64,000 nt of DNA from Pomacea canaliculata. Taxonomy: Eukaryota; Mollusca; Gastropoda; Architaenioglossa; Ampullariidae. The translations under genes were made by a program, and so were the position numbers. The notes beneath the pieces were generated by a model, which was not told the origin of the DNA, searched no databases, and was given only the letters and a program-made list of their open reading frames with translations. Below, one piece after another: positions 1-12,205 of this stretch. The first letter of the stretch is position 1, and each line of letters starts with the position of its first letter. Location: contig NC_037591.1 in the NCBI RefSeq assembly GCF_003073045.1, positions 24,957,319 through 25,021,318 on the forward strand, in the 5' to 3' direction.

Positions 1-1927
1 GTCTGACATGTTCAGACACTTTCATAGTCTCATCGATTTGAACATGCAAAGTATGTCGACAAAACTCTCACAAATACAAGAACGCGCGTTCAGCAGTGCC
101 ACCTTGCAGGTGATTTCGTTAATGTATAATGATATCGAGTTCGGCGAAGACGTGGTCCACAGTCTGAGTTTCACCGGGTGTCCAAACATCACCTCCCTGC
201 AGCTCAGCCACAACTACTTCAACCGCATGACAGACGCAAAATTTCGCATCCTCTTCGGCCACCTGACAAAACTGACAGAGCTGTTCCTCGGGAGCTGCAT
301 GATTGACCAAATCTCGACGGACGCTTTTGCAAATTTCACATCCATCACGATGCTTCATCTGTATGAGAACCAGCTCACGGACCTACCTGATGGCGCCTTT
401 GATACGATGACTTCTCTTCAAACACTCGTGCTCACCAGCAATAGGCTGTCAGTCATTCGACAGTCCACATTCAGTCCTGAAACGAGAGCAAGACTTCACA
501 ATTTGGATGTCGCCAACAACCCTTTCATGTGCTCCTGTGATCTAACGTGGTTCCAGCAGTGGTTCGTGTCGTCCCCAGGTCTCTTTGCGTCTTACCAAGG
601 TAAGTGGTTACTTAAGTGAACGACCTTCCGCAGGTACACTGTCTAAAACTAGAGAAGGGATAATATGTCAAGGTCCATAATTACGAAACAGTTGAGGTTA
701 CTTTGGGGTTCGCGGAAGCATGGCAGGGTATGCTCAGGCTTAGAACATAAAATGATGATCCAGAGGTCTCTTTCTTGTTTATGGTCTATGACTACAAACG
801 GCTTGCCAGGTCTGTAGGTATTGAGCGGGGGTAAATCAAATTTGGGGTTCTGATTTATAACATCAGCCTCAGGGTGCCCGGTAGCGTCGTGTTTATAGAA
901 CTCGCTTGTCACTTATTTTATATCCATTTTTCTAGTATATATGTGTGTCATGCATCACAACAATAGCGTGCGAATTCTTTAGTCATAATTTCTCTTTGCT
1001 CCCTATTGTTAATTTTCTTCTCTTTTTTTTTTTTTTTTTTTTGTCAGCACTTTCATGAAACTGAAAAAGGCGTCATTTATTTCCTGTCTTTTCTTATTTC
1101 TGTTTCAATAGTATTTAATTAGCCTGTATAAGTGCAACAAATGTACTGAACTGCTATCAAGGTGTCTTACGAATTAATATTTTTGTGTTGTCAGCAATAT
1201 TATGCGTTGAATAAAATTCGTTCATAACTTTTAATCTAAAGGTAGCTACTCATGTGAAGACCTAGGAGTTTCCTTATCTTCGTTCTACTTAAGCGAGCAA
1301 GCATGTCTGCTGAGCACTGGTGTCTACACGCTAACAGTGGTCGCCGCTGCTATGGTCATCGTCACACTGACCCTCACCATCGTCGTCTTTCGATATCGCT
1401 GGCACTTCCGCTTGCTGATGTACGAGGCTTTCAGGGCGGGGTCGCAGAGAAGGCAGCAGCTTTTCCTCTCTCGCGGCTTCCGCTACGACATCTTCCTCTC
1501 GTACGCCAACGAGGATGTCACGTGGGTGTCACGCTACCTCGTTCCCAGGCTGGAAGAAGGACTGGGTCTGCGCCTCTGTCTTCATCAGCGCGACTTTATC
1601 CCTGGCCGAAATATCGTCGACAACATAGCCAGCAGCGTGGAGACCAGCAAGAAGATGCTGATGGTCTTCTCCGAGCACTTCGCCCGCAGTCAGTGGTGTC
1701 AGTTCGAGCTGTCCTTGTGTCTTCATCACGCCATGGATCGCGACGACGCTTTGCTGATCGTGTGCTTGGATAATATCTCGTCACGTGACCTGACGGCGGC
1801 CATGTTGGCAGTTCTGAAGACAACCACTTTCATTCAGTGGGATGACGACTCGGACGCCCAGTCCTCGTTTTGGGGACGTCTGAGTGTTGCTTTGCAGGAA
1901 ATCACCCCTAGTGTTGTGACCTCTTGA
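1..1927 (+). CDS. Toll-like receptor, 3' part (LRR, transmembrane, TIR)
   Basis: Membrane pattern-recognition receptor that signals through TIR-TIR contacts. The gene is cut by the left window edge and reads in frame from base 2. Exon 1-599 ends in a donor (caag/gtaagt, phase 1); exon 1242-1927 follows a 642-bp intron and restores the frame exactly. The first exon holds about five leucine-rich repeats (for example ITMLHLYENQLTDLPDGAF) and the start of an LRR C-cap (NPFMCSCDLTWF), completed after the junction by YSCEDLG. A hydrophobic helix (about 1340-1400) is followed by the TIR domain: box 1 YDIFLSYANED, box 2 RDFIPG with the BB-loop proline, box 3 FW near the end. All key TIR boxes are intact, so signalling competence is inferred. 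The stop is at 1925-1927. The downstream TIR relic suggests tandem duplication. The exact TLR class cannot be assigned because most of the ectodomain lies outside the window. Confidence 0.93.
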
Positions 1928-3540
1928 CCATTGATCTCACAGTTTGTAGTCATGTGACATTTGGTTAATCATGCTAACGCAGCAGCAGTCGATCAGGATT
2001 GATTGCATGAATAAGCGTTTACAAGTAAGAGAGAGTGAGAGAGCGCGCGCGTAGGTCAGTACCCGAGAGCATGCACGTGATCGAATACGAATATTTTATC
2101 TAAATTGAAATACATCTACATGTGTGGCTCAGACTTAACTTATTTATACAAACTAAATGTTTCACTGATGTTGAGGATATAATTCCATTCTTGCCAGTGA
2201 CAATCAACAATCTGTTTCTTAAAACATTTAACAAATTTGCTAACTGGTTCTACCATCAATGTAGCCAGACATGCTCAAAACCACACCTAAAAAGAATAAG
2301 TTTTATCTCAGATCCCTAATTTTGCTTCTCATAACTTTCCAGTTGTTTTGCATGCTCTCCGTGAAGTCTACCTTGTTATTTATAGCCAGTATCTTACACA
2401 ACTTATGTGTAAGTTAACGGAAACACCATTTATCATCATGTCAGGAACACATGTGCCCCTACTCTTTTTAGAGCGTATGTATGCATGTTTTTGATTTTGT
2501 ACATAATCGAGAGAGATGATGAGGGGAGGAGGGGAGAGGTTCGGACTAGCGTATTCATTTCTGTTTTCTTTCATGTAGAGCTAGAACACACGGCTTATTA
2601 GGATTTTTTTTTCCTTTTCCCAAAGTTGTTGACACATATAATCATAGGTTTACACGAACATTGGCACCATTTATAGGTTGGTAACTGATGATGCCTTTTG
2701 CATGTTAAAAGCTTCATAAGCACTTTCCTACGATTTTTTGGTGTGAGATTTGCTTCCTTCCTTTGTTCCAATTTGTAGCAGGAACGCATGTTTTGTGAAC
2801 AGTGCATAGAGCTGGAAGGGTTCAGTTCTCACATTGCACCACGGCAGGTCACAAGCAAGAAAACGCACGGAGCAAGTATGACAAGCAAAAGCAGGTGCTT
2901 GCACTTTGTTCGCCGAGAGCTGTTGTGGTCATGCTTGAATGAGCAGACGACGTAAACAGCTTCGTGATTAGAACAGCGGAGCTCAAACATAAAGACTCGC
3001 ACACCCTTCGATTTTTGTGTGACTGCGTAATTCCCTCAATCGACCCAGCTGTTAAATGAGTACCTGATTCCTCAGACAAGGCCCCCGAAGTCATTTGATC
3101 CGGCCCGTTATGGCAACAGCTGTTTTTAATAAATATAAAAGCTTTTCTGATAGACGGGACACATACGAGTACGTGACAGGACAAACACGTATACTTCTAG
3201 TCGGCTGTGCGTGGCCTATATAGATTATTATGGAGAATTATACCCTCATGTGGCCTTCACCCCAAGCTGTTGTTGAAACCTGTAGAGTTCTTGGACCACG
3301 TCAACTCATTGTCACAAAAGGGTTATATGATGTTAACGAGTTGGCACAGCCGCGACTGTTGAATGAGTAATATGATATTTTTTTAAGAGGGAAGATTCTA
3401 GAAAAGGTGAAAACAATAGAATTAACCCTCGCCGGCCGGTGCTTCGCTTCCCAGGGAGACACAGTGGGTGTCGAGTGCGGGGAGGTGGAGGCTGTCTTCC
3501 TAGAGGGATGCCGTGTCCACATTTCTTTCGTACTTCGGAT
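1928..3540. other. Intergenic / TLR 3' flank, no gene seen
   Basis: AT-rich sequence downstream of the Toll-like receptor stop. A short GA run and alternating CG stretch sit near 2030-2052. No open frame here shows domain motifs or paired splice sites, and no AATAAA hexamer was found close to the stop. Confidence 0.5.
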
Positions 3541-3637
3541 TTTCATTCAGTAGGATGACGACTGGGACGCCAGGTCCTCGTTTTGGGGACGTCTGCGTGT
3601 TGCCTTGCGAGAGATCACAACCAACGAGAGCATTTAA
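3541..3637 (+). pseudogene. Relic of a duplicated Toll-like receptor TIR tail
   Basis: Bases 3541-3618 align without gaps to 1828-1905, the last coding part of the intact Toll-like receptor upstream, with about nine mismatches over 78 bases counted by eye. In the parental frame the TGG codon after ATT-CAG is TAG (3551-3553), so the copy is broken. The box 3 FW codons are still present, and the frame then runs to its own TAA at 3635-3637. Upstream of 3541 I could not recognise any more TIR sequence. It is a decayed remnant of a second receptor copy in the same orientation, from tandem duplication or local gene conversion. Confidence 0.85.
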
Positions 3638-5302
3638 AATATTTTTGAATATATATAATCGCATACTTCTTTACATTTTAATAAATAACTTAACAAGAAA
3701 GAACGCAGCAATTAATTTTAAATGTCTTAGCCAACGGCGTTTTGCGAAAAAGAAGAAAATAAATTATATGTATAGATATATGTCTAAAATACTGTACTGC
3801 GTTTAATGTCTATTGAATGCTTATTTAATGTTTCTCTCTTGTGGTCGGTGCAACACGCGGTCGCTTGTTTTCTGTATCCTAGAGTCTATAGCAGTATTTA
3901 TTCTTCACATATACCTCTTTACTAAATGGACAGTAAACAGACAATAAATAATCAAGTTTGTGTCTCAGCCAATTATGTTTACTGATTAAAAATGATACTT
4001 TTTAAACTTCTGAATTTATTTTTCTATTTGTGAATGTCAGTTGATAGACTAAGCGGGTAGTTATATGGTTATTACTGTCATGGGACCTGACAACCTTCTG
4101 GAAGTCATCGATGTTGCCATGCGGTTTCGTCCATGAAACTGAGCGAGGCCACGGTATTACCGTGTCCAGGTGACTACGCGTGTGAGAGCGTCTGTTACAC
4201 ATTCAAGGGAGGAATAAATCAACAATTATCACATTTCTATTAAAACTAGAATCTTGCCCAACGACCAAAAAAAAATCCCTAAGCGCTTAATGGACTTTGT
4301 GCATTGTATTTATGTAAACCACTGTCACAAAATAAGCTTTTACAAATACTTGACATTCACTCTTTGTGTGGAGATGTTTATTACACGTCTCAGATAAAAT
4401 GTAAGAAAAGAACCCCTCAGTGGCAGGAAGTTGACATAACTGGTCCTGCCGCTTTTGTTTTTCATAGCGAAAGAAATTTTCCTTCCGCATTTTCGCACCA
4501 CCTCCTGTTGCTAATTTCTTCTCGATCCAATCTCTGATAACACCTGTGAATTCCGTATTACGTATTTCCTTCCCGTCTCCGACTTCCTCGTGAAGCGAAC
4601 CTGACTTACTCCCTGATCTAAATTGCACATATGAAAGTATAAATACTTGTATTACTGCCTTCTCCCTTTTCAGCTCGGCAACATGCTACTTAATGCTTTT
4701 CTCTTTGAAAAAAAAAATAAAGCAATAAATATAAGAAATGAACGACTGTATATCCATACATTTTTGTGCTGGTGTTAGGAAGGAATAAGGTTGTTAAGCC
4801 TGTATATGCATACTGCCTGTTTGCGCATACTGCCTGTTTGCTTCCTCTCTCGGAGAAGTAAAAGGCAAGTCACTCATTAATCGTCCTCGTATTCTTCAAA
4901 TCTTGTTTAAATCAAGATTTTGAAAATAAGCAGACCAACAGAACATGGTCTTTTAAATGACATTGTAAAACGCAACAAGCGACAAAGGTCCTAAAGATAT
5001 AGGCACGGAGCCAAACTACAAAGGAATGTTGAAATGTCAAACCAATTAAACTTTGTCTGTCCGAGAAAGTCCAAGACAGAAATTTTTCTTTTTCTCCCAA
5101 ACCCAACCACATATACCAGCATAATATCCTTGTGGATTTGATTAATAAAGTTGAGCTCAATATGCTGTATGCAAATAATTTATCTCCTGATACCTTGTAA
5201 AGATTTTTTCATATGCCCTCCATTTCTATAAGTAAGAAATGTTGGGACTTTTCTGAGCCATTATTATATCTGTTAAGATAATATCTTCCTGGTTGCCTGC
5301 TT
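3638..5302. other. Intergenic, no gene seen
   Basis: AT-rich DNA without a supported exon. The open frames at 4287-4628 (minus) and 4912-5160 (minus) show no domain motif, no codon bias I can see and no flanking splice sites that give a longer product. Homopolymer A/T runs are common. Confidence 0.5.
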
Positions 5303-5700
5303 GACAAGCTCCAGTGAGCTCAGAACAATGCTGCCCGCCTTGTATTAAGTAAGCGAGAGGCTAACTATGCTACACAGCTTCTATCTCCACGTGGCATCTA
5401 TTTACAGGGCTGGCTGCCTTGCCGTAATATAGCCTCAGCTGCTGGCACGGCGTAAAACACCAATTCCCCCCCTCCCACCTCACTTCTGCGCGATCTCCCC
5501 TGGCTGCCAGTTTGGACTTACATCGAATTCAAGATCTCCATGCTTTTCTATTTTGTTGTTCATGGCCTTGTTTGTACTCAGTTGTGAAGTCTGCATCAAT
5601 ATATTATAGCCTCTTTCCCCACTACCCCTTAGGAAGCGCATCGAGCTCGCCTTGGTTTAGGGAAATGCCCCATAAAAATCCTATTATTATTATTTCACAC
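5303..5700 (+). mobile_element. LINE (non-LTR retrotransposon) reverse transcriptase remnant
   Basis: Translating the plus strand gives LQ*AQNNAARLVLS (5306 onward) and, after an interruption, LLRDLPWLPVWTYIEFKIS (5483 onward), then VVHGLVCTQL. These are the typical end-of-RT blocks of LINE ORF2 proteins (QNxAARLV ... LHWLPVxxRIxFK). The frame carries stops and is split by the SINE piece at 5383-5478. The element ends in an ATT-rich tail around 5690. It is a dead 5'-truncated copy; the clade was not determined. Confidence 0.8.
5383..5478 (+). mobile_element. tRNA-derived SINE family, 5'-truncated copy (inside LINE)
   Basis: This is the 3' part of the repeat family also found at 14597, 42807 (minus) and 62832. 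It shares the block from ggctggctgccttgccgtaa to aaaacaccaattcccc. It interrupts the LINE between the codons for ATQLL and LLRDL. Short imperfect repeats (cacagcttct / cacttct) flank it and may be a worn target duplication. The copy is nearly identical to the one at 14597 (two differences over about 70 bases by eye). Confidence 0.8.
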
Positions 5701-6089
5701 AAATGCAGAAAATGTTCCCATTCATATCAAAGCTGCTTTATGCAAAATAAACTGCTGTATTACAGTTTAGGAATAACATACGCTGGTTTTAAATGACATT
5801 CTACAATTATACCACTCACTAAAAAAGACGTTCGCATAGGCATACATTATGTTCGCAAAGTGTGGTCAATCATAATCTTCTATGACTTTCTACTCATGTT
5901 ATAACAACGCATATTTAGACAGAGTAGTGGTCAGTCTGTTCTAAGGAAGCCCTATCATAACTGTCATGAAACAAATCTATCTTCATTTACTGCCAAGACT
6001 TTTTCATGGAGACCCTCTAGCAGTCTAGAGATATCCACTGCTACCACTGAAAACATGCCCAACAAACAATTCATCTCCAATGTTCAGTC
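5701..6089. other. 3' flank of VPS72, nothing recognised
   Basis: The 389 bases between the LINE tail and the VPS72 stop. They must contain the VPS72 3' UTR. I saw no canonical AATAAA on the minus strand here, so the polyadenylation site is not located. Confidence 0.4.
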
Positions 6090-9000
6090 TTATTCGTGAG
6101 CTACACTGCTTGCTGACAGTCTTTCTTTCTTCCTCTGCTGAGATGCTGCTGCAGGTCCTATTGAGTTTTGCTCTTGTTTTTGCTGCTCCAGCTGCTTAGC
6201 ATAGGCCTCTCTAATGAATTTGAACGCTTGTGCTGTAGCATAAGGTGTCATTGTGACGGGATCAAAATATTTGGCTGGAAGTCTGGTTACTGGGCAGGTC
6301 AGCTTCTGTGGAGGTTTCTTCTTAGTTTGAGGAAAAACTTCCTGGAATACCTTATCATCTGTGAATGTGATGAAAGTTCGTGAACACACTTCAGTGGGCA
6401 GAACAGGTTGAGAAACATTTGGTGTGCGCTGGTTTTCACTGCAAGAAAATGAGTATAAATATTTTTATAAACGGTAACACCATGACATCACCATGTTTTA
6501 TGAGTTAACAATGTTTCAAGTAAAGTTTTATGATTCAGACTACCATTGACAATTAAAAAAAAACCTAACTTATACTTGTTGTTATATGGTTGAATTATCT
6601 TATTTCATACTGATAATTCTCTCTCACAAACCCCTTACTCTCTCACATATATGCACATGAGAACACACTCATTATCCACCACAAAACACTAATCTTCTAC
6701 CACACTTTGAAAGGTAAATGAATGGTAACACTAAACATTTTCCTTAGCAAATGATTATTATTATTATTTACACCTATTACACCAAAAAAGAAACCATTCA
6801 TCCCTGTTCTTCCACACTAATGAAAGAGTAAAAATGTAATTTGAAAGCAAGAATAATATCCATTCACTAGTGTAATGAAATTATTTTTTGTTGAATTTGT
6901 AGGAAATATCCTGTTATACGGAACACTCCAATTCCATTGGAAAGCCTGTTTCCTTGCTCCAGTCTGGCACCACAACTACTTAAACCACCTAGATTTTGCA
7001 AATATGGTGCCATTTCAGGCCTACTAAGTCACAAAGAATGTATGGACCAGTGTGCCTGACTTGACGCATTCTTACCTGTCTTCATCAACATCAATCTCTG
7101 GTTCTAAACAAGCATCATCGCTGAGAAGTGGCATGGTAACAGAGTGATAGCGGATAATTGGCCCACGATAAACTTGTTTCTGAACTCTTGTCCGCTTCTT
7201 CTCTAGCTCCAACTTTTGATATGTTTCTGTTGGAAATTAAACAAACAGTGCTTAAATTGATCACTACAGCATCTTTCTCCCTAGAGCTTCATGGAAGGAC
7301 AAAAACAATGGTATTTTTCTGTCATAACAACAAATACATGTATCATTCTCTTGTAACTGCTAAAAAGGATTATTGCAAGCAAAAACAAAGAACACAATAT
7401 CAAAAATCCATCTTTGGAAATTAAAGTTAAAAGTCTGCAAAAGATATAACTTTGAAACAAAGTTCTACTACGCCTGAGACAAAAACTGTGATTAAAAAAA
7501 AATGGTTAACATAGCAAAATAAACAAACCATGTCACTAAAGCATATTTGCTATGACCTAAACCCACCCAAATCAAAATATTCTATCAAGAAGACACAAGT
7601 GGCTGTTATACTGATAAAGTATGGTTTTCACTCATTTCTTCATTACAGTCATTTCACATTTTTTATGCATTGTAATAAGCTACTACACATAGCACTCAAT
7701 CACCTAATATTTCAGCACACTTAAAACATCAGTCTACCATTTATCTTTAAGTCCCAACTCACAAAAAAAGAAACCTCAGCACCATACTTACCAAGGCTTT
7801 TAAGGTTAATTTGTTCAGTGATTTTTGCCTCTGCTAGAAGCTCCTCTTGTGTCAGTCTCCTGACATCCTCCACAGTCACATTCTTCCTGTCAGCAATATC
7901 TCTAAGGATGCGAGCTTGCTCCTCCCTTATTTTCTGTCGTGACTGGGTTGCTTGGGATTTCAGCGCTGTGGATTTTCGTAACGATTTGCGTTCTGAAAAA
8001 AGAAAAGTACAACCCCCAGTAACATTAATTTTTTGAACATGCCAAGAAACACTCTACTGTCACCTTATTTTATATTATAAAGATCAAGGCACTTTTTATT
8101 TGGCACTCCCCATAAATATGTGCCACCAGCAAAAATTTGCTGTCTTTGCTGTCTGAACCAATAAGTGGTCTGTGTTTATAATACTGCCATGCTTTTCATG
8201 TGCCAACTTTGTTTCATGAAAATAAAATAGAAAAAAAAAAAGAGATGGAGAGTAATTTATATTTAGGTCTAAAACATCAATACCTGGTGACTGATAAATC
8301 TGCACAGATGAGATTTCCTGTTTTTTCTTCTCTTTTTTCACCTCAGTCTTCTTTATTTCTGGAACACTTTCCCGTTTTGGTTCCTAATTCAAGACATGAA
8401 AAAGATGTCAAAATAATTACCAGTTTATCCTTTCAAAAAACAATGTGCAGTTAACTAATGCTACAGAAATAAGCAAAATCATTCATCATATAGACTAGTC
8501 AGGAGATTTTTTGCAATGAAAAAATGTTTACTTTTTGAAAGCTGAAAACTATTTTAACTATAAATGAGAATCATAACACTAAGTGATAAAAACTGTTCTC
8601 AAATCCAAACTGTATTTTAATTGTCCATAAGACAAGAACTCTGAATAAATTCACCAAAGAAAAACATGTTACAAAATTACACTGCGTTGTTTCTCATTAA
8701 CACAGTTTCTTCGAAATAATCATCTTTCTGTAAAAAGCACAGTAAAGATCTTTGGTTTCAGCATCTCACCAGCATCTCTGAACAAACTCTAGACAAGAAG
8801 CGAGGGTGGCACATGTAAAAACCTTATATGTGACTAGAGAAATGTTAGGGAAATATCTTTTCTGCCATAAAATGTGGTGACAGCAAGAGAATGAAGACTG
8901 TATTTTATAATAAAATTTGAAAACTGAACAATCTGTGCTTGTGCTCATACTTCGTTTATTATTTTCAAACTTAACAGAAATCAGAACATTTTATTTGTCT

Positions 9001-10071
9001 TTCTCAAGTCTCATTTCCCCCATTCATCCATTCCTTCCCACCGTGTTGCTTTTATGTGTACCTTCTTGGTAAGTTTGATAATTTTCACACTTAATAGCAT
9101 ATCTTGCATTCTACATCAATAAAATGATTCACATCCAGACTTTTCTGTTCTAGTTTCTATCTACAAGGTTGAATACCAAATGGACAGTATAACAAACCTG
9201 TTTAATGTAATGTGTAATGTTAAAAATAAAAATACCAAACCTTATATGCCTTTGTAACAACTCTTTTCTTTCTTTTGGGTTCATCATCATCATTGGCATC
9301 ACTGTGAACTTCTTCGTTTTCATCTATGCTAAAATCAGAATCTGTGGATTCAGAGTCTGATTCCTCTGATTTATAGTCATTATCATCTGCTTCCTGAAAA
9401 ACATTAAAAGAATTTAAGCACAGTGAGCATGCAAACATACAAAATGACAATGCAACCATGCTCTTAAAACAGAAAAAGTATTTCCTATGATTGGCTACAG
9501 AAAAAAATACCTGACCTGCTAGTGAACAAACATTATTAACATTTGTTTACCGGCGATCAAAGATCAAACATTACCCATTTCTGCAGATCTCCTCGGCATA
9601 CATTCTAATCACGCAGGACAACTTTTCCTTTATGCTTACTCTAATAGACATAATGCTTGTCATGGCAGTCATTTACTGCTTCAGCAGTCATATTGACTGA
9701 TACAAAATATTACACTAACTGTAAGCGTGGTATTTTAGTGGGATATTAGTTCGTGTTTATACACATCGTCAACAACAATTCACTTCATTTAGTAGTATTT
9801 CGACTCCTGAATATAATACCTCTAAAAACGAGCTCAGCGGCTAGAGAAGATGAGTCGGATATATTGCAGTTTTGTTGCTGCTTTTTTTAGTAGTTAACAT
9901 TTTACATGCAAGAAAAATTTAAAATGCCTTAAAACTATACTGCTTTCTAAGAAACACTACCTCCTCAAAACCTCCGTAGGTAGTCTTGTAAAACTCATCT
10001 TCATCTTCAGCTTCTAAGAGTTTTCCCATTCGACTTCCAGCATTTCCTCTCCGCGATCGTTCGGATGCCAT
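6090..10071 (-). CDS. VPS72: VPS72/YL1, H2A.Z-binding subunit of SRCAP/SWR1-type complexes
   Basis: Nuclear histone chaperone subunit that binds H2A.Z-H2B and serves in SRCAP (and TIP60/EP400) remodelling. Six coding exons on the minus strand: 10071-9961, 9393-9241, 8383-8284, 7992-7792, 7226-7076, 6438-6090. Junction phases are 0, 0, 1, 1, 2 and all agree; the sum is 1065 nt, 354 residues plus stop, close to the roughly 360 residues of vertebrate VPS72. The N-terminus has the family signature (RSRRGNAGSRMGKLLEAEDE, then EDEFYKTTYGGFEE). It is followed by an acidic stretch, the basic block RKKRVVTKAYK, a Lys/Arg-rich helix, IIRYHSVTMPLL, and the YL1 C-terminal domain (SRTFITFTDD, CPVTRLPAKYFDPVT, PYATAQAFKFIREAY). 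The start is the first ATG and gives the conserved N-terminus. It appears intact. Introns carry only AT-rich filler. Confidence 0.96.
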
Positions 10072-10518
10072 TCTTAAGTATTGAGCAGTTTGTGTTTGGT
10101 ACGAAGAAAGCCACTAAGTAAAATATCAAATACCAGGACAGTCTTCTCTGCGCTCATGCATTTTGTATTTAATAAGAGTGCTGTCCCTTACATGACGGTG
10201 TCACCTAAATTTGTATCCCACCAAAATACATAGCCTTCATCTTGTCGAGATTACTATTTATTATCATTTTGTATAGCATGAAGCAAAATGTTTTTAACAT
10301 CATCTGCATAATAAGGTGACGAAATGCATCGGCGGATTTTTTTTTTTTTTTCGCGTGTAGAGAGCTTTAGGTAGCCGGCCGTTGTACGTGAATATCTGAA
10401 ATTAATTCTTTCTCTGCTTGCTCCTGATATCGAAACTGCATGCTAAATTAGGCTCATTGATTTTAAAACTTTAAATATCTTCTTCAACTGTTCACATTTG
10501 GTGGATCGTCAACACGTA
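10072..10518. other. 5' flank of VPS72
   Basis: Expected to hold the VPS72 promoter and 5' UTR (minus strand). No TATA box or other element could be placed with confidence. A T11-12 run lies near 10339. The Tigger-like element begins immediately beyond. Confidence 0.35.
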
Positions 10519-10993
10519 AGCTGGTCTCGAGTTACGTCGTTTCGTGGTTACGACGCTCATTCCGACTTACGAGGTCAGTGCATCAAAGAAAAGGAAGGCC
10601 ATCACCATGGAGGTGAAAGTGGATATCATAAGGCAGTCTGAGAATGGGGAAACAGCAACAGAAATTGGCAGGTCATTAGGACTTAGTCGCTCGACTGTCG
10701 CTACGATTATCAAGATAAAGATCGCATCCTTGAACACGTGACAGGATCTGCTCCTATGAAAGCGACAATGATAACAAAGCGTACTGTACTGCACAATATT
10801 TTACTGTACTTATGTTTATTGATAATTATGTAGGCTACTGTGTTAGGATACGTGTTTGGATAGGCTAAGTGTTTCGCAGTACTGTACTGTTATTATGGTA
10901 CAGTACTGTATGAACGTATGATCCGACTTACGTCGAAATTCGGTTTACGACGCCGCGTTAAGAACGGATCCCCGTCGTAAGTCGAGGACTACC
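10519..10993 (+). mobile_element. Tigger/pogo-like DNA transposon, internally deleted
   Basis: Terminal inverted repeats rich in the motif tcgaNttacg: ggtctcgagttacgtcg at the left end and, read on the minus strand, ggtagtcctcgacttacg at the right end, with further subterminal copies. Inside, the frame from 10544 encodes KRKAITMEVKVDIIRQSE followed by ATEIGRSLGLSRSTVATIIK, the CENP-B/psq-type helix-turn-helix of Tigger transposases. Just after ATIIK the family continuation (RILEHVTGSAPMKATMITK) is found in another frame, so there is a one-step frameshift, and the whole DDE catalytic domain is missing. It is a dead or non-autonomous derivative about 475 bp long; ends are approximate. Confidence 0.85.
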
Positions 10994-11735
10994 TTTAATT
11001 AGTGTTGCTATGACAAGCAGCATCGCACAAGTTAAAAGAAACTACGTTTTATTTTTCTCTGTGAGTTTTACAATATGCATAGCTATTCTTGTGCAGCAGT
11101 ATCTTATTGGTGGGAGGAAGAGATCGTGGAAAATATGTAGCAGTGATAGGTGATCAGAAATCTCATGGTGAATGTATCTTTGATGCACTTGACACAATTA
11201 TGCACATTAAAAGATACGATAAAAGAAGCTAGCTGTAGGTCTGGAACTGTATATGGTTTCATTTGTACCTATGAAAATAAACACAGGATCAGAAACAAAT
11301 CAAAAATACAACATTAAAGTTATGATTAGTCATTCTCATTTACATTTACCCATTACATGCTCATTTATCTGAATTAGCTAATAATAAAATTAGAGAAAAC
11401 TTATCATAATATTATTATGTATATAAATGATTATCAACCTGATTTCCACCCAGAAACTGATAAAGCTCAAGTTATAAACCTAATACTACATATTACATGA
11501 TGTATTCTAAATCAAACTGTAGTCTGCTTATGATTAAAATAAAAGCACATTTTTATTAACAAACAGCGCTATTTAAAAAAAAAAACCATTGTTTCTGTAG
11601 TGTAAGCCGGTGAGCCACATAAAACTGGTATGTCTCAGCATTACCCACGATCTATTTAAATTTCACTTTCCATGAGGAGATGTACTTAGTTTCATGTGGC
11701 CCGCCCTAGTTTACACAATGATAGTAAATCTGTGA
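10994..11735. other. Intergenic, one target-site copy
   Basis: AT-rich spacer with no supported exon. Its last bases (11720-11735, gatagtaaatctgtga) are the left copy of the target duplication of the LINE that follows. Confidence 0.5.
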
Positions 11736-12189
11736 TTGGAGAACAGTGGAAAGGGAGATGAAAGGAAAGGGCTGGACATGGGGTCGCCTAGAGCAGTGGT
11801 TCTCAAAGTTTTTCGGACCGCAGACCACTTTACTTAAGTAAAAAATATGGCGGACCACCAAGGCCTAAAATCCCTCTATACTATGAATTTCAAATTTAAA
11901 TTGCCGCATTTGTTTTATTACAATTCAAAACTAAATGTCCTTTTGTGACAGTAGTATAGTAATAAGTTGACATAAAACTACGTACCTCGTTCTTTGTAAT
12001 TAAAATGTTAATGCGAGGAATGCATCACTTTAAACACATATGACGACTGTCAGCCATGGACCACCTGACTTATGCCTGGGGACCACTATTTGAGAACCAC
12101 TGGCCTAGAGCAGGTTTCAGCCAATCGACATCGATGGCAACTCTGGTTGAGGCCTTATGTGCAACCTGATGCACGAAGAGGATTAGATA
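11736..12189 (+). mobile_element. 5'-truncated LINE tail with 16-bp target duplication
   Basis: The sequence gatagtaaatctgtga occurs at 11720-11735 and 12190-12205, exactly flanking this segment, and the right end is a gatagatag tail. If the internal hAT element and one copy of its 8-bp duplication are ignored, the plus strand encodes VEREMKGKGWTWGRLEQVSA and NRHRWQ, with LVEALCAT-like and HEED-like pieces following in shifted frames. That matches the usual LINE ORF2 C-terminus (WGxLExxAxDRxxWRxLVxALCATRHEED). Only about 137 bp of LINE remain, so the insertion was heavily truncated. Confidence 0.85.
11794..12102 (-). mobile_element. hAT-type MITE (copy 1) with 8-bp TSD
   Basis: Ends are perfect inverted repeats (cagtggttctcaaa / tttgagaaccactg), typical of hAT (Charlie-like) elements. 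The perfect 8-bp duplication gcctagag lies at 11786-11793 and 12103-12110. There is no coding capacity in 309 bp. Read on the minus strand it matches copy 2 at 60248-60634 along much of its length (for example gtcaggtggtcc and gcaatttaaatttgaaattca). It inserted into the LINE tail at 11736-12189. Confidence 0.93.
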
Positions 12190-12205
12190 GATAGTAAATC
12201 TGTGA

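Noticed and set aside
1303-1773. 156-codon plus frame over the TIR exon
   Set aside because: It overlaps the TIR-coding frame in another phase; the TIR frame carries all conserved boxes.
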